From: Arthrobacter sp. Alg241-R88
Lineage (GTDB): Bacteria > Actinomycetota > Actinomycetes > Actinomycetales > Micrococcaceae
Reading direction: 5' to 3'
DNA: 64,000 nt
Assembly (NCBI RefSeq): GCF_900537115.1
Contig: NZ_UNRG01000002.1
Span: 62,591-126,590, forward strand
Shown: one piece after another, positions 32,163-40,131 of the stretch
Numbering within the stretch: position 1 is the stretch's first letter
How the letters are laid out: each line of letters begins with the position of its first letter
Position numbers and translations under genes: made by a program
The notes under the pieces: model-generated
What the model saw: the letters and a program-made list of their open reading frames with translations, nothing else
Told to the model about the DNA's origin: nothing
The model's database searches: none

Positions 32163-33587
32163 CTAGACGCCGTAGTAGAGCTCGAACTCGTAGGGGTTCG
32201 GGCGCAGCGACAGCGGACGGATTTCGTTCTCGTACTTGTACTCGATCCAGGTGTCGATCAGGTCCTGGGTGAACACGCCGCCGGCCTGCAGGAACTCGTT
32301 GTCCTCGGCCAGGGCCTCCAGGGCTTCCTCAAGCGTGCCCGGAGCCTTGGGGATGTCCTTGGCTTCTTCTGCGGGGAGCTCGTAGAGGTCCTTGTCGATC
32401 GGTGCCGGCGGTTCGATGCGGTTGCGGATGCCGTCGATGCCGGCCATCAGCTGGGCAGCGAATGCCAGGTACGGGTTGGAGGAGGGGTCCGGCGCGCGGA
32501 ACTCGATCCGCTTGGCCTTGGGGTTGGTGCCCGTGATGGGGATACGGATACCGGCGGAGCGGTTGCCCTGCGAGTAGACCATGTTGACCGGAGCTTCGAA
32601 GCCCTTGACCAGGCGGCGGTAGGAGTTCACCGTCGGGTTGGTGAACGCCAGGACGGCGGAGGCGTGCTTGAGCAGGCCGCCGATGTACCAGCGTGCGGTG
32701 TCGGACAGGCCGGCGTAGCCCTTCTCGTCGTAGAACAGCGGCTCGCCGCCGTTCCACAGCGACTGGTGGCAGTGCATGCCGGAACCGTTGTCGCCGAAGA
32801 CCGGCTTGGGCATAAACGTCACGGACTTGCCCCAGGCGTCTGCGGTGTTCTTGATGACGTACTTGAACTTCTGCAGGTCATCGGCAGCGTGGGTCAGGGT
32901 GGTGAACTTGTAGTTGATCTCAGCCTGGCCGGCGGAACCAACTTCGTGGTGGCTGCGCTCGACCTCGAGGCCGGCTTCGTCCAGGGCTACGCACATGGCG
33001 TCGCGCAGGTCAGCCTGCTTGTCGGTGGGGGAGACCGGGAAGTAGCCGCCCTTGACGGGGGTCTTGTAACCGAGGTTACCGCCCTCTTCCTCGCGGCCGG
33101 TGTTCCAGTGGGCTTCCTCGGAATCGATCTTGTAGAAGCTGCCCTGCGGGGAGGACTGGTACTGGACGTTGTCGAACACGAAGAACTCGGCTTCGGGAGC
33201 GAAGAAGGCGGTGTCAGCGATGCCGGTGGAGGCCAGGTAGGCTTCGGCCTTCTCAGCCACGCCGCGGGGGTCGCGGTGGTAGGGATCGCCGGTGCGGGGG
33301 TTGACGATGGAGAAGTTCAGAGCAAGGGTCTTCTCCATGCGGAACGTGTCCAGGAACGCGGTGGTGACGTCCGGGATCAGCTGCATGTCGGATTCGGCGA
33401 TGCCCTGGAAACCGCGGATGGAGGATCCGTCGAAGAGCTGGCCGTTGATGAAGAAGTCGGCGTCAACGCTCTTGGCCGGGACGTTGAAGTGCTGCTGGAC
33501 ACCCGGAAGGTCGGTGAAACGGATATCGACGAATTTAATGTCTTCGTCTTTGATGAACTTGAGGACCTCGTCCGCAGTCTTGAACAT
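32163..33587 (-). CDS. glnA: Glutamine synthetase, type I
   Basis: The main ammonia-assimilating glutamine synthetase, 474 residues, dodecameric by family. The GS signature [11 protein letters not shown] (about 52-62), the metal-ligand [12 protein letters not shown], the ATP-binding [18 protein letters not shown] (shortened: [11 protein letters not shown]) and NRSAGIRIP are all present. The C-terminal [23 protein letters not shown] contains the tyrosine region (DLYELP) that is adenylylated by GlnE in related enzymes. The ATG at 33587 has an AGGAG ribosome site. The 290-base gap upstream holds an 11-bp inverted repeat and two palindromes. It is the reader of the GlnE control encoded upstream. 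Confidence 0.97.
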   Translation of the reverse strand: MFKTADEVLKFIKDEDIKFVDIRFTDLPGVQQHFNVPAKSVDADFFINGQLFDGSSIRGFQGIAESDMQLIPDVTTAFLDTFRMEKTLALNFSIVNPRTGDPYHRDPRGVAEKAEAYLASTGIADTAFFAPEAEFFVFDNVQYQSSPQGSFYKIDSEEAHWNTGREEEGGNLGYKTPVKGGYFPVSPTDKQADLRDAMCVALDEAGLEVERSHHEVGSAGQAEINYKFTTLTHAADDLQKFKYVIKNTADAWGKSVTFMPKPVFGDNGSGMHCHQSLWNGGEPLFYDEKGYAGLSDTARWYIGGLLKHASAVLAFTNPTVNSYRRLVKGFEAPVNMVYSQGNRSAGIRIPITGTNPKAKRIEFRAPDPSSNPYLAFAAQLMAGIDGIRNRIEPPAPIDKDLYELPAEEAKDIPKAPGTLEEALEALAEDNEFLQAGGVFTQDLIDTWIEYKYENEIRPLSLRPNPYEFELYYGV

Positions 33588-33649
33588 CTATGCTCCTAAC
33601 GCATATGTAACTATCTGGCGTGAAAGCCATCTGATCCAGCGCAATCCAA

Positions 33650-33679
33650 AGCAGGGAAACGCCGCAGTGTTTCCCTGCT
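33650..33679. promoter_or_regulatory. 11-bp inverted repeat upstream of glnA1
   Basis: AGCAGGGAAAC-N8-GTTTCCCTGCT, a perfect 11-bp dyad, 63-92 bases before the glnA1 start. It could be an operator or, if transcription starts further up, a hairpin in the 5' leader. It does not match the GlnR box. Confidence 0.5.
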
Positions 33680-33817
33680 GAAAGTACCCGCTGCACATGT
33701 CTGCCGGTGGATTTGCTTGAAACTGCTAACAGCCTATGGACGCGGCATTTCCCGTCCGTGTCCGCATTGTTTCGGGCAGGTTACAGAATGCCCTGATATG
33801 GAAAGGCTATCCGCCGT

Positions 33818-33850
33818 CCACACTGTGGTCTAACCGCTTCCACAGTGTGG
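33818..33850. promoter_or_regulatory. Two CCACANTGTGG palindromes between glnA1 and the RDD gene
   Basis: CCACACTGTGG (33818-33828) and CCACAGTGTGG (33840-33850) are each a palindrome about one central base and are reverse complements of each other. Their centres are 22 bp apart, two helical turns. The second overlaps the expected -35 position of the RDD gene promoter, as a repressor operator would. Confidence 0.55.
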
Positions 33851-33865
33851 GCGAAGGAACCGAAG

Positions 33866-33871
33866 TAAACT
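33866..33871 (+). promoter_or_regulatory. -10 element of the RDD gene, leaderless geometry
   Basis: TAAACT lies six bases before the GTG at 33878. No ribosome site precedes the start. Confidence 0.6.
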
Positions 33872-33877
33872 TGGACG

Positions 33878-34315
33878 GTGGTAGAACGCAAAGACATTGG
33901 CTCCTGGCTCACCGGCCCTGACACCTCCGGCATCTCCAAGTATCCCGGTGAGCGGCTTGGGCTGCCGGAGTCCGGATCCGGCTCCATTGCCCGGGCCGGG
34001 CGCAGGATCATCGCGATCATGATCGACTGGGGCATTGCGTTGCTCATCAGCAACTTCGCCTTCGGGGGCGATGCGTGGGCCACCCTGGCGATTTTCGCCG
34101 TCGAACAAATCCTCCTGGTGGGCACGCTTGGCTACAGCATCGGGCACCGCGCCGCCGGCATCCACGTGGTGAAAGCAGGCGGCGGAGCGCCGGGACCGCT
34201 GGCCGCGGTGGTGAGGTCGGTACTGCTTTGCCTGGTGATTCCCGCCGTCATCTTCGATCCGGACCACCGCGGCCTCCACGACAAGGCGATGGACACGCTG
34301 CTCCTGCGCCGGTAG
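33878..34315 (+). CDS. RDD-family membrane protein
   Basis: A 145-residue protein with the RDD domain: GSIARAGRRIIAIMIDWGIALL (shortened: RAGRRIIAIMIDWG, where R and D are the signature residues) and three hydrophobic segments (about 46-62, 70-90, 107-125), ending with FDPDHRGLHDKAMDTLLL, the usual RDD C-terminal motif (HRGLHDKAM). RDD proteins are membrane proteins of uncertain transport function. The gene is divergent from glnA1, as Rv2219A is next to glnA1 in M. tuberculosis, and is probably leaderless. Confidence 0.88.
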   Translation: MVERKDIGSWLTGPDTSGISKYPGERLGLPESGSGSIARAGRRIIAIMIDWGIALLISNFAFGGDAWATLAIFAVEQILLVGTLGYSIGHRAAGIHVVKAGGGAPGPLAAVVRSVLLCLVIPAVIFDPDHRGLHDKAMDTLLLRR

Positions 34316-34327
34316 GAGCTCCGGGAT

Positions 34328-34744
34328 TCAGACGCGGCTGGCTTCCTTCGCTGCCGGAGCCCCGGCTGCGGCAGCCGCGAGGTGCCCCCGCTTGCCCGCC
34401 CAGCCCTCAAACCAGAGGGTGGCAAACGGGAAGACGGCGGAAAGGCCTGCGAAGAGGGCCACCACGAATGGCCAGCGCTGCAGCCGCCAGAGTGCCAGCG
34501 CCGCGATCCCGTAGCCCACAAACAAGGCGCCGTGGACGGGTCCGGCCACCTGCACGCCAATTTCCGTGGTGCCGGCGATCCACTTGAAGTACATGCCCAC
34601 CAGAAGCGCCGCCCAGCTGAACGCTTCGGCAATCGCGAGAATCCGGAAGGCGCGGAGCACGGTATTCCTCACGGGAGATGCCACCTGGTCCTGTTTGGCC
34701 TGGTCCTGTTTCGCCTGGTCCTGTTTCGCCCGATCCTGTTCCAC
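34328..34744 (-). CDS. DUF3817-family membrane protein
   Basis: A 138-residue integral membrane protein with three helices (about 32-52, 65-85, 92-110). The motif pattern RILAIAEAFSWAALLVGMYFKW and PVHGALFVGYGIA (shortened: GPVHGALFVGY) matches the DUF3817 family, whose role is unknown. The first 20 residues are almost entirely QDQAK repeats, encoded by 15-bp units (34685-34738). It starts with GTG 34744. The RDD gene converges on it with 12 bases between stops. Confidence 0.85.
   Translation of the reverse strand: MEQDRAKQDQAKQDQAKQDQVASPVRNTVLRAFRILAIAEAFSWAALLVGMYFKWIAGTTEIGVQVAGPVHGALFVGYGIAALALWRLQRWPFVVALFAGLSAVFPFATLWFEGWAGKRGHLAAAAAGAPAAKEASRV
34685..34738 (-). repeat. 15-bp tandem repeats in the DUF3817 gene
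   Basis: Three full units and nine bases of a fourth, each encoding QD(R/Q)AK, follow directly after the start codon. Units differ by one to two bases. The array makes up the whole cytoplasmic N-terminal tail. Confidence 0.85.
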
Positions 34745-34787
34745 TGTGTCCTGTCCTGTAGTCGGTATTGCGCCGTTGGCCGGCCAT

Positions 34788-34827
34788 AAAAAAGCCCCGG
34801 TCCCGGCTCATGGCCGGGACCGGGGCT
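34788..34827 (-). terminator. Rho-independent terminator of the DUF4191 gene
   Basis: A 15-bp perfect stem (34793-34807 with 34813-34827) followed on the reverse strand by six T. It lies six bases beyond the DUF4191 stop. Confidence 0.9.
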
Positions 34828-34833
34828 TGCGCT

Positions 34834-35586
34834 CTAGCGTCCGCGGTTGGGGCGCGCTTTGTAGGGGTCGATGCCCTTGGGGATGGGGAGACGGTTGCCC
34901 AGCGAAGCGATGCGCTTGGACACTGCGTTCACCTCAAGCTTGGTCAGTTCCTTCTTCAGCTTGCCCATCTTCTTCGCTACCTGGCTGATGGGAACCTGGC
35001 CCTCGCCGCGGCCGCTCTCAATGACATGCACAGTGACGTTGGGAAGGATCCGCGCCAGGCGCTTGCGTTCCGCGTCCAGCAGCGGCTTTACACGGTGCGT
35101 GGGGCCTTCGCTGACCAGCACGACGCCGGGACGGCCGATGGCGCGGAACACGGCGTCCTGCGTGCGCGGGTTGACGGCGACGGGCTGTTCTTCGGTGATC
35201 CAGCCGCGCCTAAGCGTTCCCAGAGCGGCGCCGGAGGCGCCAGGCTGGTTTTCAATCTGGGCGAAAGCCGCACGTTCCGCGCGCCGGGAGAGGATCAGCG
35301 TGGCTCCCAGCAGGCCCAGCGGGATACCGATGATCAGGCCCGTGATCCAGTTTTCAAGCCAGAAGCCCACCAGGAAGCTGACAGCCACAACACCGAGGAA
35401 AACCAGCAGCATAAGCCACGGAACCATGGGGTCGTGGCGGCGGGTCATGTTGAAGACCTCGCCGATCTGCTTGAGCCGGCTGGGCTTCTTGACCTTTGCT
35501 TCTTTAGGCTTGCGGGAGAAGAGGCCACGCTTGACTGCGCTGGAGCCAGACGGAGTGGAGTTGCTGGAATCAGGGGATTTCGCCAT
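34834..35586 (-). CDS. DUF4191-family membrane protein
   Basis: A 250-residue protein with a basic N-terminal region, two adjacent transmembrane helices (about 58-78 and 80-102, VPWLMLLVFLGVVAVSFLVG region), and a cytoplasmic C-terminal domain with GWITEEQPVAVNPRTQDAVFRAIGRPGVVLVSEG (shortened: NPRTQDAVFRAIGRPGVVLV). This matches DUF4191, found next to lipA in actinobacteria (Rv2219 in M. tuberculosis). Function unknown. The ATG at 35586 has no clear ribosome site; TAGAAT lies nine bases before it. Confidence 0.88.
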   Translation of the reverse strand: MAKSPDSSNSTPSGSSAVKRGLFSRKPKEAKVKKPSRLKQIGEVFNMTRRHDPMVPWLMLLVFLGVVAVSFLVGFWLENWITGLIIGIPLGLLGATLILSRRAERAAFAQIENQPGASGAALGTLRRGWITEEQPVAVNPRTQDAVFRAIGRPGVVLVSEGPTHRVKPLLDAERKRLARILPNVTVHVIESGRGEGQVPISQVAKKMGKLKKELTKLEVNAVSKRIASLGNRLPIPKGIDPYKARPNRGR

Positions 35587-35612
35587 AGTGACTTAATTCT
35601 ACGTGACCAAAG

Positions 35613-35654
35613 CCCAAGGGCCGGCACCGAAGACTTCCGGTGCCGGCCCTTGGG
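35613..35654 (-). terminator. Terminator hairpin after lipA
   Basis: A 17-bp stem (35613-35629 with 35638-35654 approximately) between the lipA stop and the DUF4191 start, followed on the reverse strand by CTTTGG. It would stop lipBA transcripts before the next gene. Confidence 0.78.
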
Positions 35655-35673
35655 GGATGAAGAGTTTCCGGGG

Positions 35674-36681
35674 TCAGGAGTGGGCTGCGAGGAGGGAGCT
35701 GGCTTCCTGGCGGGTGGTGCCGGAGGACTCGATGTGGGCAAGTTCTGCGGGGATGTCCCAGCCCTTCTTGCGCATTGCGGTGGCCCAGAGCCGGCCGGCG
35801 CGGTAGGAGGAGCGGACCAGCGGGCCACTCATCACGCCGAGGAAGCCGATTTCGGTGGCCTCGTCCTGGAGGTCCACGAATTCCTGCGGCTTGACCCACC
35901 GGTCCACCGGCAGGTGCCGCTCGGACGGGCGCAGGTACTGGGTGATGGTGATCAGGTCACAGCCGGCCTCGTGCAGGTCCCGCAGCGCTTCGGAGATTTC
36001 CTCGCGGGTTTCGCCCATCCCCAGGATCAGGTTGGACTTGGTCACCATGCCCAGGTTCCGGCCCTGCGTGATCACGTCCAGGGACCGCTCGTAGCGGAAC
36101 GCCGGCCGGATCCGCTTGAAAATCCTGGGCACGGTCTCGACGTTGTGCGCGAACACCTCGGGCTTGGAGTCGCAGATCGCGGCGATGTGTTCGGGCTTGC
36201 CGGAGAAGTCCGGGATCAGCAGCTCCACCCCGGTGCCGGGGTTCAGTTCGTGGATCTTACGGACCGTCTCGGCGTACAGCCACACGCCCTCGTCCTCGAG
36301 GTCATCGCGGGCCACCCCGGTGACGGTGGCGTAGCGCAGCTGCATCGCCTGCACCGACCTGGCCACCTTGGTCGGTTCGAACCGGTCCACCGGGGACGGT
36401 TTGCCGGTATCGATCTGGCAGAAATCACACCTACGGGTGCACTCGGACCCGCCGATCAGGAACGTGGCTTCCTTGTCCTCCCAGCACTCAAAGATGTTGG
36501 GGCAGCCGGCCTCCTCACACACCGTGTGCAGGCCTTCCTTCTTCACCAGGTTCTTGAGCTGGACGAACTCCGGGCCCATCTGGACCTTGGCCTTGATCCA
36601 GTCCGGCTTCCGCTCCACCGGGACAGCAGAGTTGCGCTGTTCAACGCGCAAAAGCTTCCGGCCTTCAGGTGCCAATGTCAC
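35674..36681 (-). CDS. lipA: Lipoyl synthase
   Basis: LipA is a radical-SAM enzyme that inserts two sulfurs into octanoyl groups on E2 and GcvH proteins. The 335-residue protein has the auxiliary cluster motif [12 protein letters not shown] (C-x4-C-x5-C) and the radical-SAM motif CTRRCDFC (C-x3-C-x2-C), plus the C-terminal RSSYRAG with the conserved serine. The GTG start at 36681 overlaps the lipB stop by four bases, so the two are co-transcribed and coupled. Its substrate, the two-lipoyl E2, is encoded 9 kb away at 44850. Confidence 0.97.
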   Translation of the reverse strand: MTLAPEGRKLLRVEQRNSAVPVERKPDWIKAKVQMGPEFVQLKNLVKKEGLHTVCEEAGCPNIFECWEDKEATFLIGGSECTRRCDFCQIDTGKPSPVDRFEPTKVARSVQAMQLRYATVTGVARDDLEDEGVWLYAETVRKIHELNPGTGVELLIPDFSGKPEHIAAICDSKPEVFAHNVETVPRIFKRIRPAFRYERSLDVITQGRNLGMVTKSNLILGMGETREEISEALRDLHEAGCDLITITQYLRPSERHLPVDRWVKPQEFVDLQDEATEIGFLGVMSGPLVRSSYRAGRLWATAMRKKGWDIPAELAHIESSGTTRQEASSLLAAHS

Positions 36682-37346
36682 AGTAGAGCTCCTTCGGGGG
36701 TAGCGATCAAGGCGTCTTCATTCTTGCGCAGTTCTTCGATGATTCTGGAAACGAGGTCAGCCGGGGAGACGTCATAACCGGTTTCCTGGGCGATGGTTGT
36801 TACGCCGGCATCGGTTATTCCACAGGCAATAATCTGGCTGTAGGGGGCGAGATCGTTGTTGCAGTTGATGGCGAACCCGTGCATGGTGACGCCCTCGTGG
36901 ACGCGGATGCCGATGGCGGCAATTTTCCTGTCCGGACCCTTCGCGTCTGCTGCGATCCAGACCCCTGCCCGGCCCTTGATCCGCACGGCCTGGATGCCAT
37001 AGTCGGCAAGGACATTGATGATGACCGACTCGAGGCGTTCGACGTAGTCGCGGATCCCCGCCCGGTTCTTCAGCTTAATGATGGGATACCCCACCAGTTG
37101 GCCGGGGCCATGCCACGTGAGCTTGCCGCCGCGGTCCACCGGGACCACCGGCGTGCCGTCGAAGGGCCGTTCGTGATCCTCCGTCCGTTTACCGGCCGTA
37201 TAGACCGGGGCGTGTTCGAGGAGGAGTACTGTGCTCGGGGCCTTTCCGGCGACGACGTTGTCGTGGAGTTCGCTCTGGATGGCCCAACCGCGGGTGTAGT
37301 CGACAAAGTCCGGAGCAAGACCCAGCTGTGAAAACTCAAGAGTCAT
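36678..37346 (-). CDS. lipB: Octanoyl-(acyl-carrier-protein):protein N-octanoyltransferase
   Basis: LipB transfers octanoate from ACP to the lipoyl domain lysine, the step before LipA. The 222-residue protein shows the LipB motifs [18 protein letters not shown] (shortened: [11 protein letters not shown]), the catalytic Lys/Cys region KIAAIGIRV...[11 protein letters not shown] with [10 protein letters not shown] (Cys in ACGI). I start at ATG 37346; TAAGCT lies seven bases upstream, close to leaderless geometry. An upstream start at 37379 is less likely. It forms an operon with lipA. Confidence 0.95.
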   Translation of the reverse strand: MTLEFSQLGLAPDFVDYTRGWAIQSELHDNVVAGKAPSTVLLLEHAPVYTAGKRTEDHERPFDGTPVVPVDRGGKLTWHGPGQLVGYPIIKLKNRAGIRDYVERLESVIINVLADYGIQAVRIKGRAGVWIAADAKGPDRKIAAIGIRVHEGVTMHGFAINCNNDLAPYSQIIACGITDAGVTTIAQETGYDVSPADLVSRIIEELRKNEDALIATPEGALL

Positions 37347-37488
37347 GGCATCCAGCTTAGACCTTGGGCGCGCACGCACCCGGTTTAGTGCTTAAGCTCA
37401 CCGTGCACCCCCGGGCCTTGGCGGCAGGGGCCTGGGCCCCCTGTGGATAACTTCTGCACGCCGCGCCGGATTCGACTAGACATGGGTC

Positions 37489-39135
37489 ATGGAAGATTTG
37501 CAGGGGATAACGGCCTCCGGTTATACCGTAAGGCGGTTGCTTGGCCGCGGCGGCAGTTCCTCTGTCTGGTTGGTCCGAGAGGAACGGAGCGGCCGGGAGT
37601 TCGCCCTGAAGTACTTCCGTCCGCCCGCCCGCAGGTCGTCCCGGGGAGCCGAGATGACCGAAGAAGGTATCCGGCGGGAGATCCGCATCGTGTCCGTCCT
37701 GGATCATCCGCACCTCATCAAGGCCTACGACACAGTGGCGTTGGCCGGCGCGGAAGGCCCTGCCGCACTGATCATGGAATACGCACCAGGCGGCTCCCTC
37801 GCCGGCCTGATCGGTGCCGGAGGAAAACTCAGCGTGGGGGAAACAGTGACGGTACTGACGCCCATCGCCCAGGCCCTGGCGTATTTGCACGGCAAAGGGT
37901 TCACCCATGGTGACGTGTCGCCGGGCAACGTCCTGTTCACCGCCCACGGCAAACCGATGCTGTCCGACGTCGGCATCGCCCGGATGCTGGGTGACCCTGG
38001 CTCTGCAGCCGGTGCAGGCACACCCGGATTTCTCGATCCGGCGCCAGTGGACGCAGTTCGGGCCGGCCTTCAGCCCGAACGTGACGTCTACTCAGTAGCC
38101 GCGCTCGGCTGGTTCTGCCTCACCGGCCTGCCTCCGCAGCGGACGGCGGACCGGCCGCCGTTGTCCCTCCTGCTTCCGGAGGTCCCCCGGGAACTCGCGG
38201 CGGCCCTGGAGTCCGGGCTGAACGAGGACCGGCGGCTCCGGCCTACCGCGGCCTCCCTCGCCACAGCCGTGTACCGGAGCGCATCACCCCTGCCGCTGGA
38301 CCTGGCGCCTGCAGTCCACCCCACAGTCCTGCCGGAACTGGTAACCCGCCTGCAGGCACCAACTCCACGCAGGCTCGGAGAGCGGGTCCACGGGTTGCGG
38401 CGCCGGATGACGACGTCGAAATGGTCAGGCCCGTTCCTTGCCGCGGGAAAGCTGCCCTTCAGTGAGTCGATGGCAGTCACGCCTCCGGCCCACCCCGGGG
38501 ACCAGGGGAAAGGACGGCACGCCTCGCCGCGGGGTGGGCGGCAGGTGCGGCGGACCGCTCTTGCCGGTGCCACCGCTGCGGCAGTTGCTGCAGCCTGGTG
38601 GCTGTCCGGTGCGGGGGTCACCGCCGCCGGGCCTGATTCCCCTACAGGGACGGCTGCCGGGGCAACCACAACCGGCGTCCCCGAACTTTCTCCTGCGGAA
38701 ACACGCCAGCAAGCCGATCCCGTGGAGACAGCCAGGCAGCAGGCGGCATCACCTGATCCCGCTGTGGCGGTCCACGGCCTCGCGGTGCTCAGGTCTCTGG
38801 CCCTCAGCACGGGCAAGCTGGAACTCCTCGATGAGGTGAACCAGCATGGTTCGGCTGCGGCGGCAGGAGATAGCGGGATCAGCGGGCGGCTGCGCCAAAC
38901 CGGCCGCGTCCTGTCCGGGTTCTCAACAACCCTGTCACAAGTGCAGGCGGAGGAGGCCGGAACCGAAGCCGGTGCCGTGGTTGCCGTCACCTCGGCCTCG
39001 TCCGCCTATGAGGAAAAGGATGCCCAGGGCAACGTGACGGCAAGGGGGGTGGCCGGCGCCGAACAACGGCTTCGCCTGGTGCTGGTCCTTGTGGACGGCA
39101 AGTGGCGGGTCAGCGACATCCTTCCCGGCACCTGA
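37489..39135 (+). CDS. Receptor-like serine/threonine protein kinase, atypical loops
   Basis: A 548-residue membrane kinase. The kinase domain (about 10-270) has the glycine loop LGRGGSSSVW, the ATP lysine K41, Glu64 of helix C and Asp142/Asn147 of the catalytic loop. The loop reads HGDVSPGN instead of HRDLKPEN, and the metal motif is DVG (160-162) instead of DFG. A transmembrane helix lies near 351-371, followed by an outside region whose end (RLVLVLVDGKWRVSDILP) looks like an NTF2/SnoaL-like fold. The key Asp residues are kept, so it may be active but is a non-RD kinase. It is divergent from lipB; its signal is unknown. Confidence 0.82.
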   Translation: MEDLQGITASGYTVRRLLGRGGSSSVWLVREERSGREFALKYFRPPARRSSRGAEMTEEGIRREIRIVSVLDHPHLIKAYDTVALAGAEGPAALIMEYAPGGSLAGLIGAGGKLSVGETVTVLTPIAQALAYLHGKGFTHGDVSPGNVLFTAHGKPMLSDVGIARMLGDPGSAAGAGTPGFLDPAPVDAVRAGLQPERDVYSVAALGWFCLTGLPPQRTADRPPLSLLLPEVPRELAAALESGLNEDRRLRPTAASLATAVYRSASPLPLDLAPAVHPTVLPELVTRLQAPTPRRLGERVHGLRRRMTTSKWSGPFLAAGKLPFSESMAVTPPAHPGDQGKGRHASPRGGRQVRRTALAGATAAAVAAAWWLSGAGVTAAGPDSPTGTAAGATTTGVPELSPAETRQQADPVETARQQAASPDPAVAVHGLAVLRSLALSTGKLELLDEVNQHGSAAAAGDSGISGRLRQTGRVLSGFSTTLSQVQAEEAGTEAGAVVAVTSASSAYEEKDAQGNVTARGVAGAEQRLRLVLVLVDGKWRVSDILPGT

Positions 39136-39161
39136 TCCTGTCTGTAAGGAAAGAAGGGCTC

Positions 39162-40055
39162 CTACTCCCTGCCGGCAACCCACTGCGCGGCATGGGCGAG
39201 CGTGGGATGCTGCCAGGTGAAACCGGCAGACGAGAGCAGGGCGGGTTCCATGCGCTGGCTTGCGAGGAGCAGTTCGTCGGCAAGATCGCGCATCACCAGG
39301 CGCAGGACCGGGGCCGGAACCCTCAGCCCGGCGGGGCGGTGCAGGGCTTTGGCCAGCGCAGCAACCAGTGCGTTCACGTCTGCATCCTCGGGGGCGCAGA
39401 GGTTCACCGGCCCGGACAGCGGGGACTCCAGCAGGAAGAGGAAAGCTGCCGAAACATCGGGCAGGGTTATCCATGGCCAGTACTGGCGGCCGTTGCCCAG
39501 CGGCCCGCCAACCCCCAGCCGGATCAGCGGGAGCAGCCTGCCCAGTGCGCCGCCCGAACGGCTGAGGACCACCGCCGTCCGCGGCACCACCACCCGCACA
39601 CCCGGGGGAGCGGTGGCGGCTGCCGCTTCCCACTCGCCACAGATCCGGGCGAGGGTGCCGGCTCCCTTCGGCGCGTTTTCCCGAAGTACCGTGTTGCCGG
39701 CGTCGCCGTAGTACCCCGAGCCGGACTGGCTGATGAAGACAGGGGGCGGGGAATCGAGTTGGCGCATGGCCCGGGTGAGCGTCCGCGTGGAGTCCACCCG
39801 GGAGCTGAAAAGTTCGTCTATGCGCCGGCGGGTCCACGGCCTGTCGCCAATGCCGGCACCGGAGAGATTGACGACGGCGTCGGCTCCGGCCAGTGCCTTC
39901 GGGTCAAGTTCTCCGGCGGCCGGGTTCCACCGGACTTCCGTTGCCGATGCCGGCTCGCGCCGGACCAGGGACACGACGACGTGGCCTGCATCGCGGAAGG
40001 TGGCCGACATGTGGGTACCGATAAGACCGGAGGCGCCGGCGATAACTATGCGCAT
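39162..40055 (-). CDS. TIGR01777-family NAD-dependent epimerase
   Basis: A 297-residue extended-SDR protein. The nucleotide motif is GASGLIG (about 7-13), then LSGAGIGDRPWT, the SGSGYYGDAG active-site segment and LPDVSAAFLFLLE. The last 45 residues (the LRLVMRDLADELLLASQRMEP part) form the DUF1731 tail typical of TIGR01777 proteins (YfcH/SulA-like). The reaction is not known. I use the ATG at 40055; GTG 40067 is possible. Rv2216 of M. tuberculosis, between dlaT and lipB, is the same family, and this gene keeps that neighbourhood. Confidence 0.9.
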   Translation of the reverse strand: MRIVIAGASGLIGTHMSATFRDAGHVVVSLVRREPASATEVRWNPAAGELDPKALAGADAVVNLSGAGIGDRPWTRRRIDELFSSRVDSTRTLTRAMRQLDSPPPVFISQSGSGYYGDAGNTVLRENAPKGAGTLARICGEWEAAAATAPPGVRVVVPRTAVVLSRSGGALGRLLPLIRLGVGGPLGNGRQYWPWITLPDVSAAFLFLLESPLSGPVNLCAPEDADVNALVAALAKALHRPAGLRVPAPVLRLVMRDLADELLLASQRMEPALLSSAGFTWQHPTLAHAAQWVAGRE

Positions 40056-40119
40056 GGGGTCCATCACACCACGGCGGACGCAGCGCAGGCACCTCCAACA
40101 GGGGTAACCGGGGGTTGAC

Positions 40120-40125
40120 TATGAT
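40120..40125 (+). promoter_or_regulatory. -10 element of the tricorn-type protease gene, leaderless geometry
   Basis: TATGAT lies six bases before the ATG at 40132, the same hexamer and spacing as upstream of map. No ribosome site precedes the start. Confidence 0.65.
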
Positions 40126-40131
40126 CAAACG

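Noticed and set aside
34768..36777. Open frame of 669 residues on the forward strand, opposite DUF4191 and lipA
   Set aside because: It lies fully opposite two well-supported genes with family motifs. Long antisense frames are common at this G+C content, and the translation has no recognisable domain.
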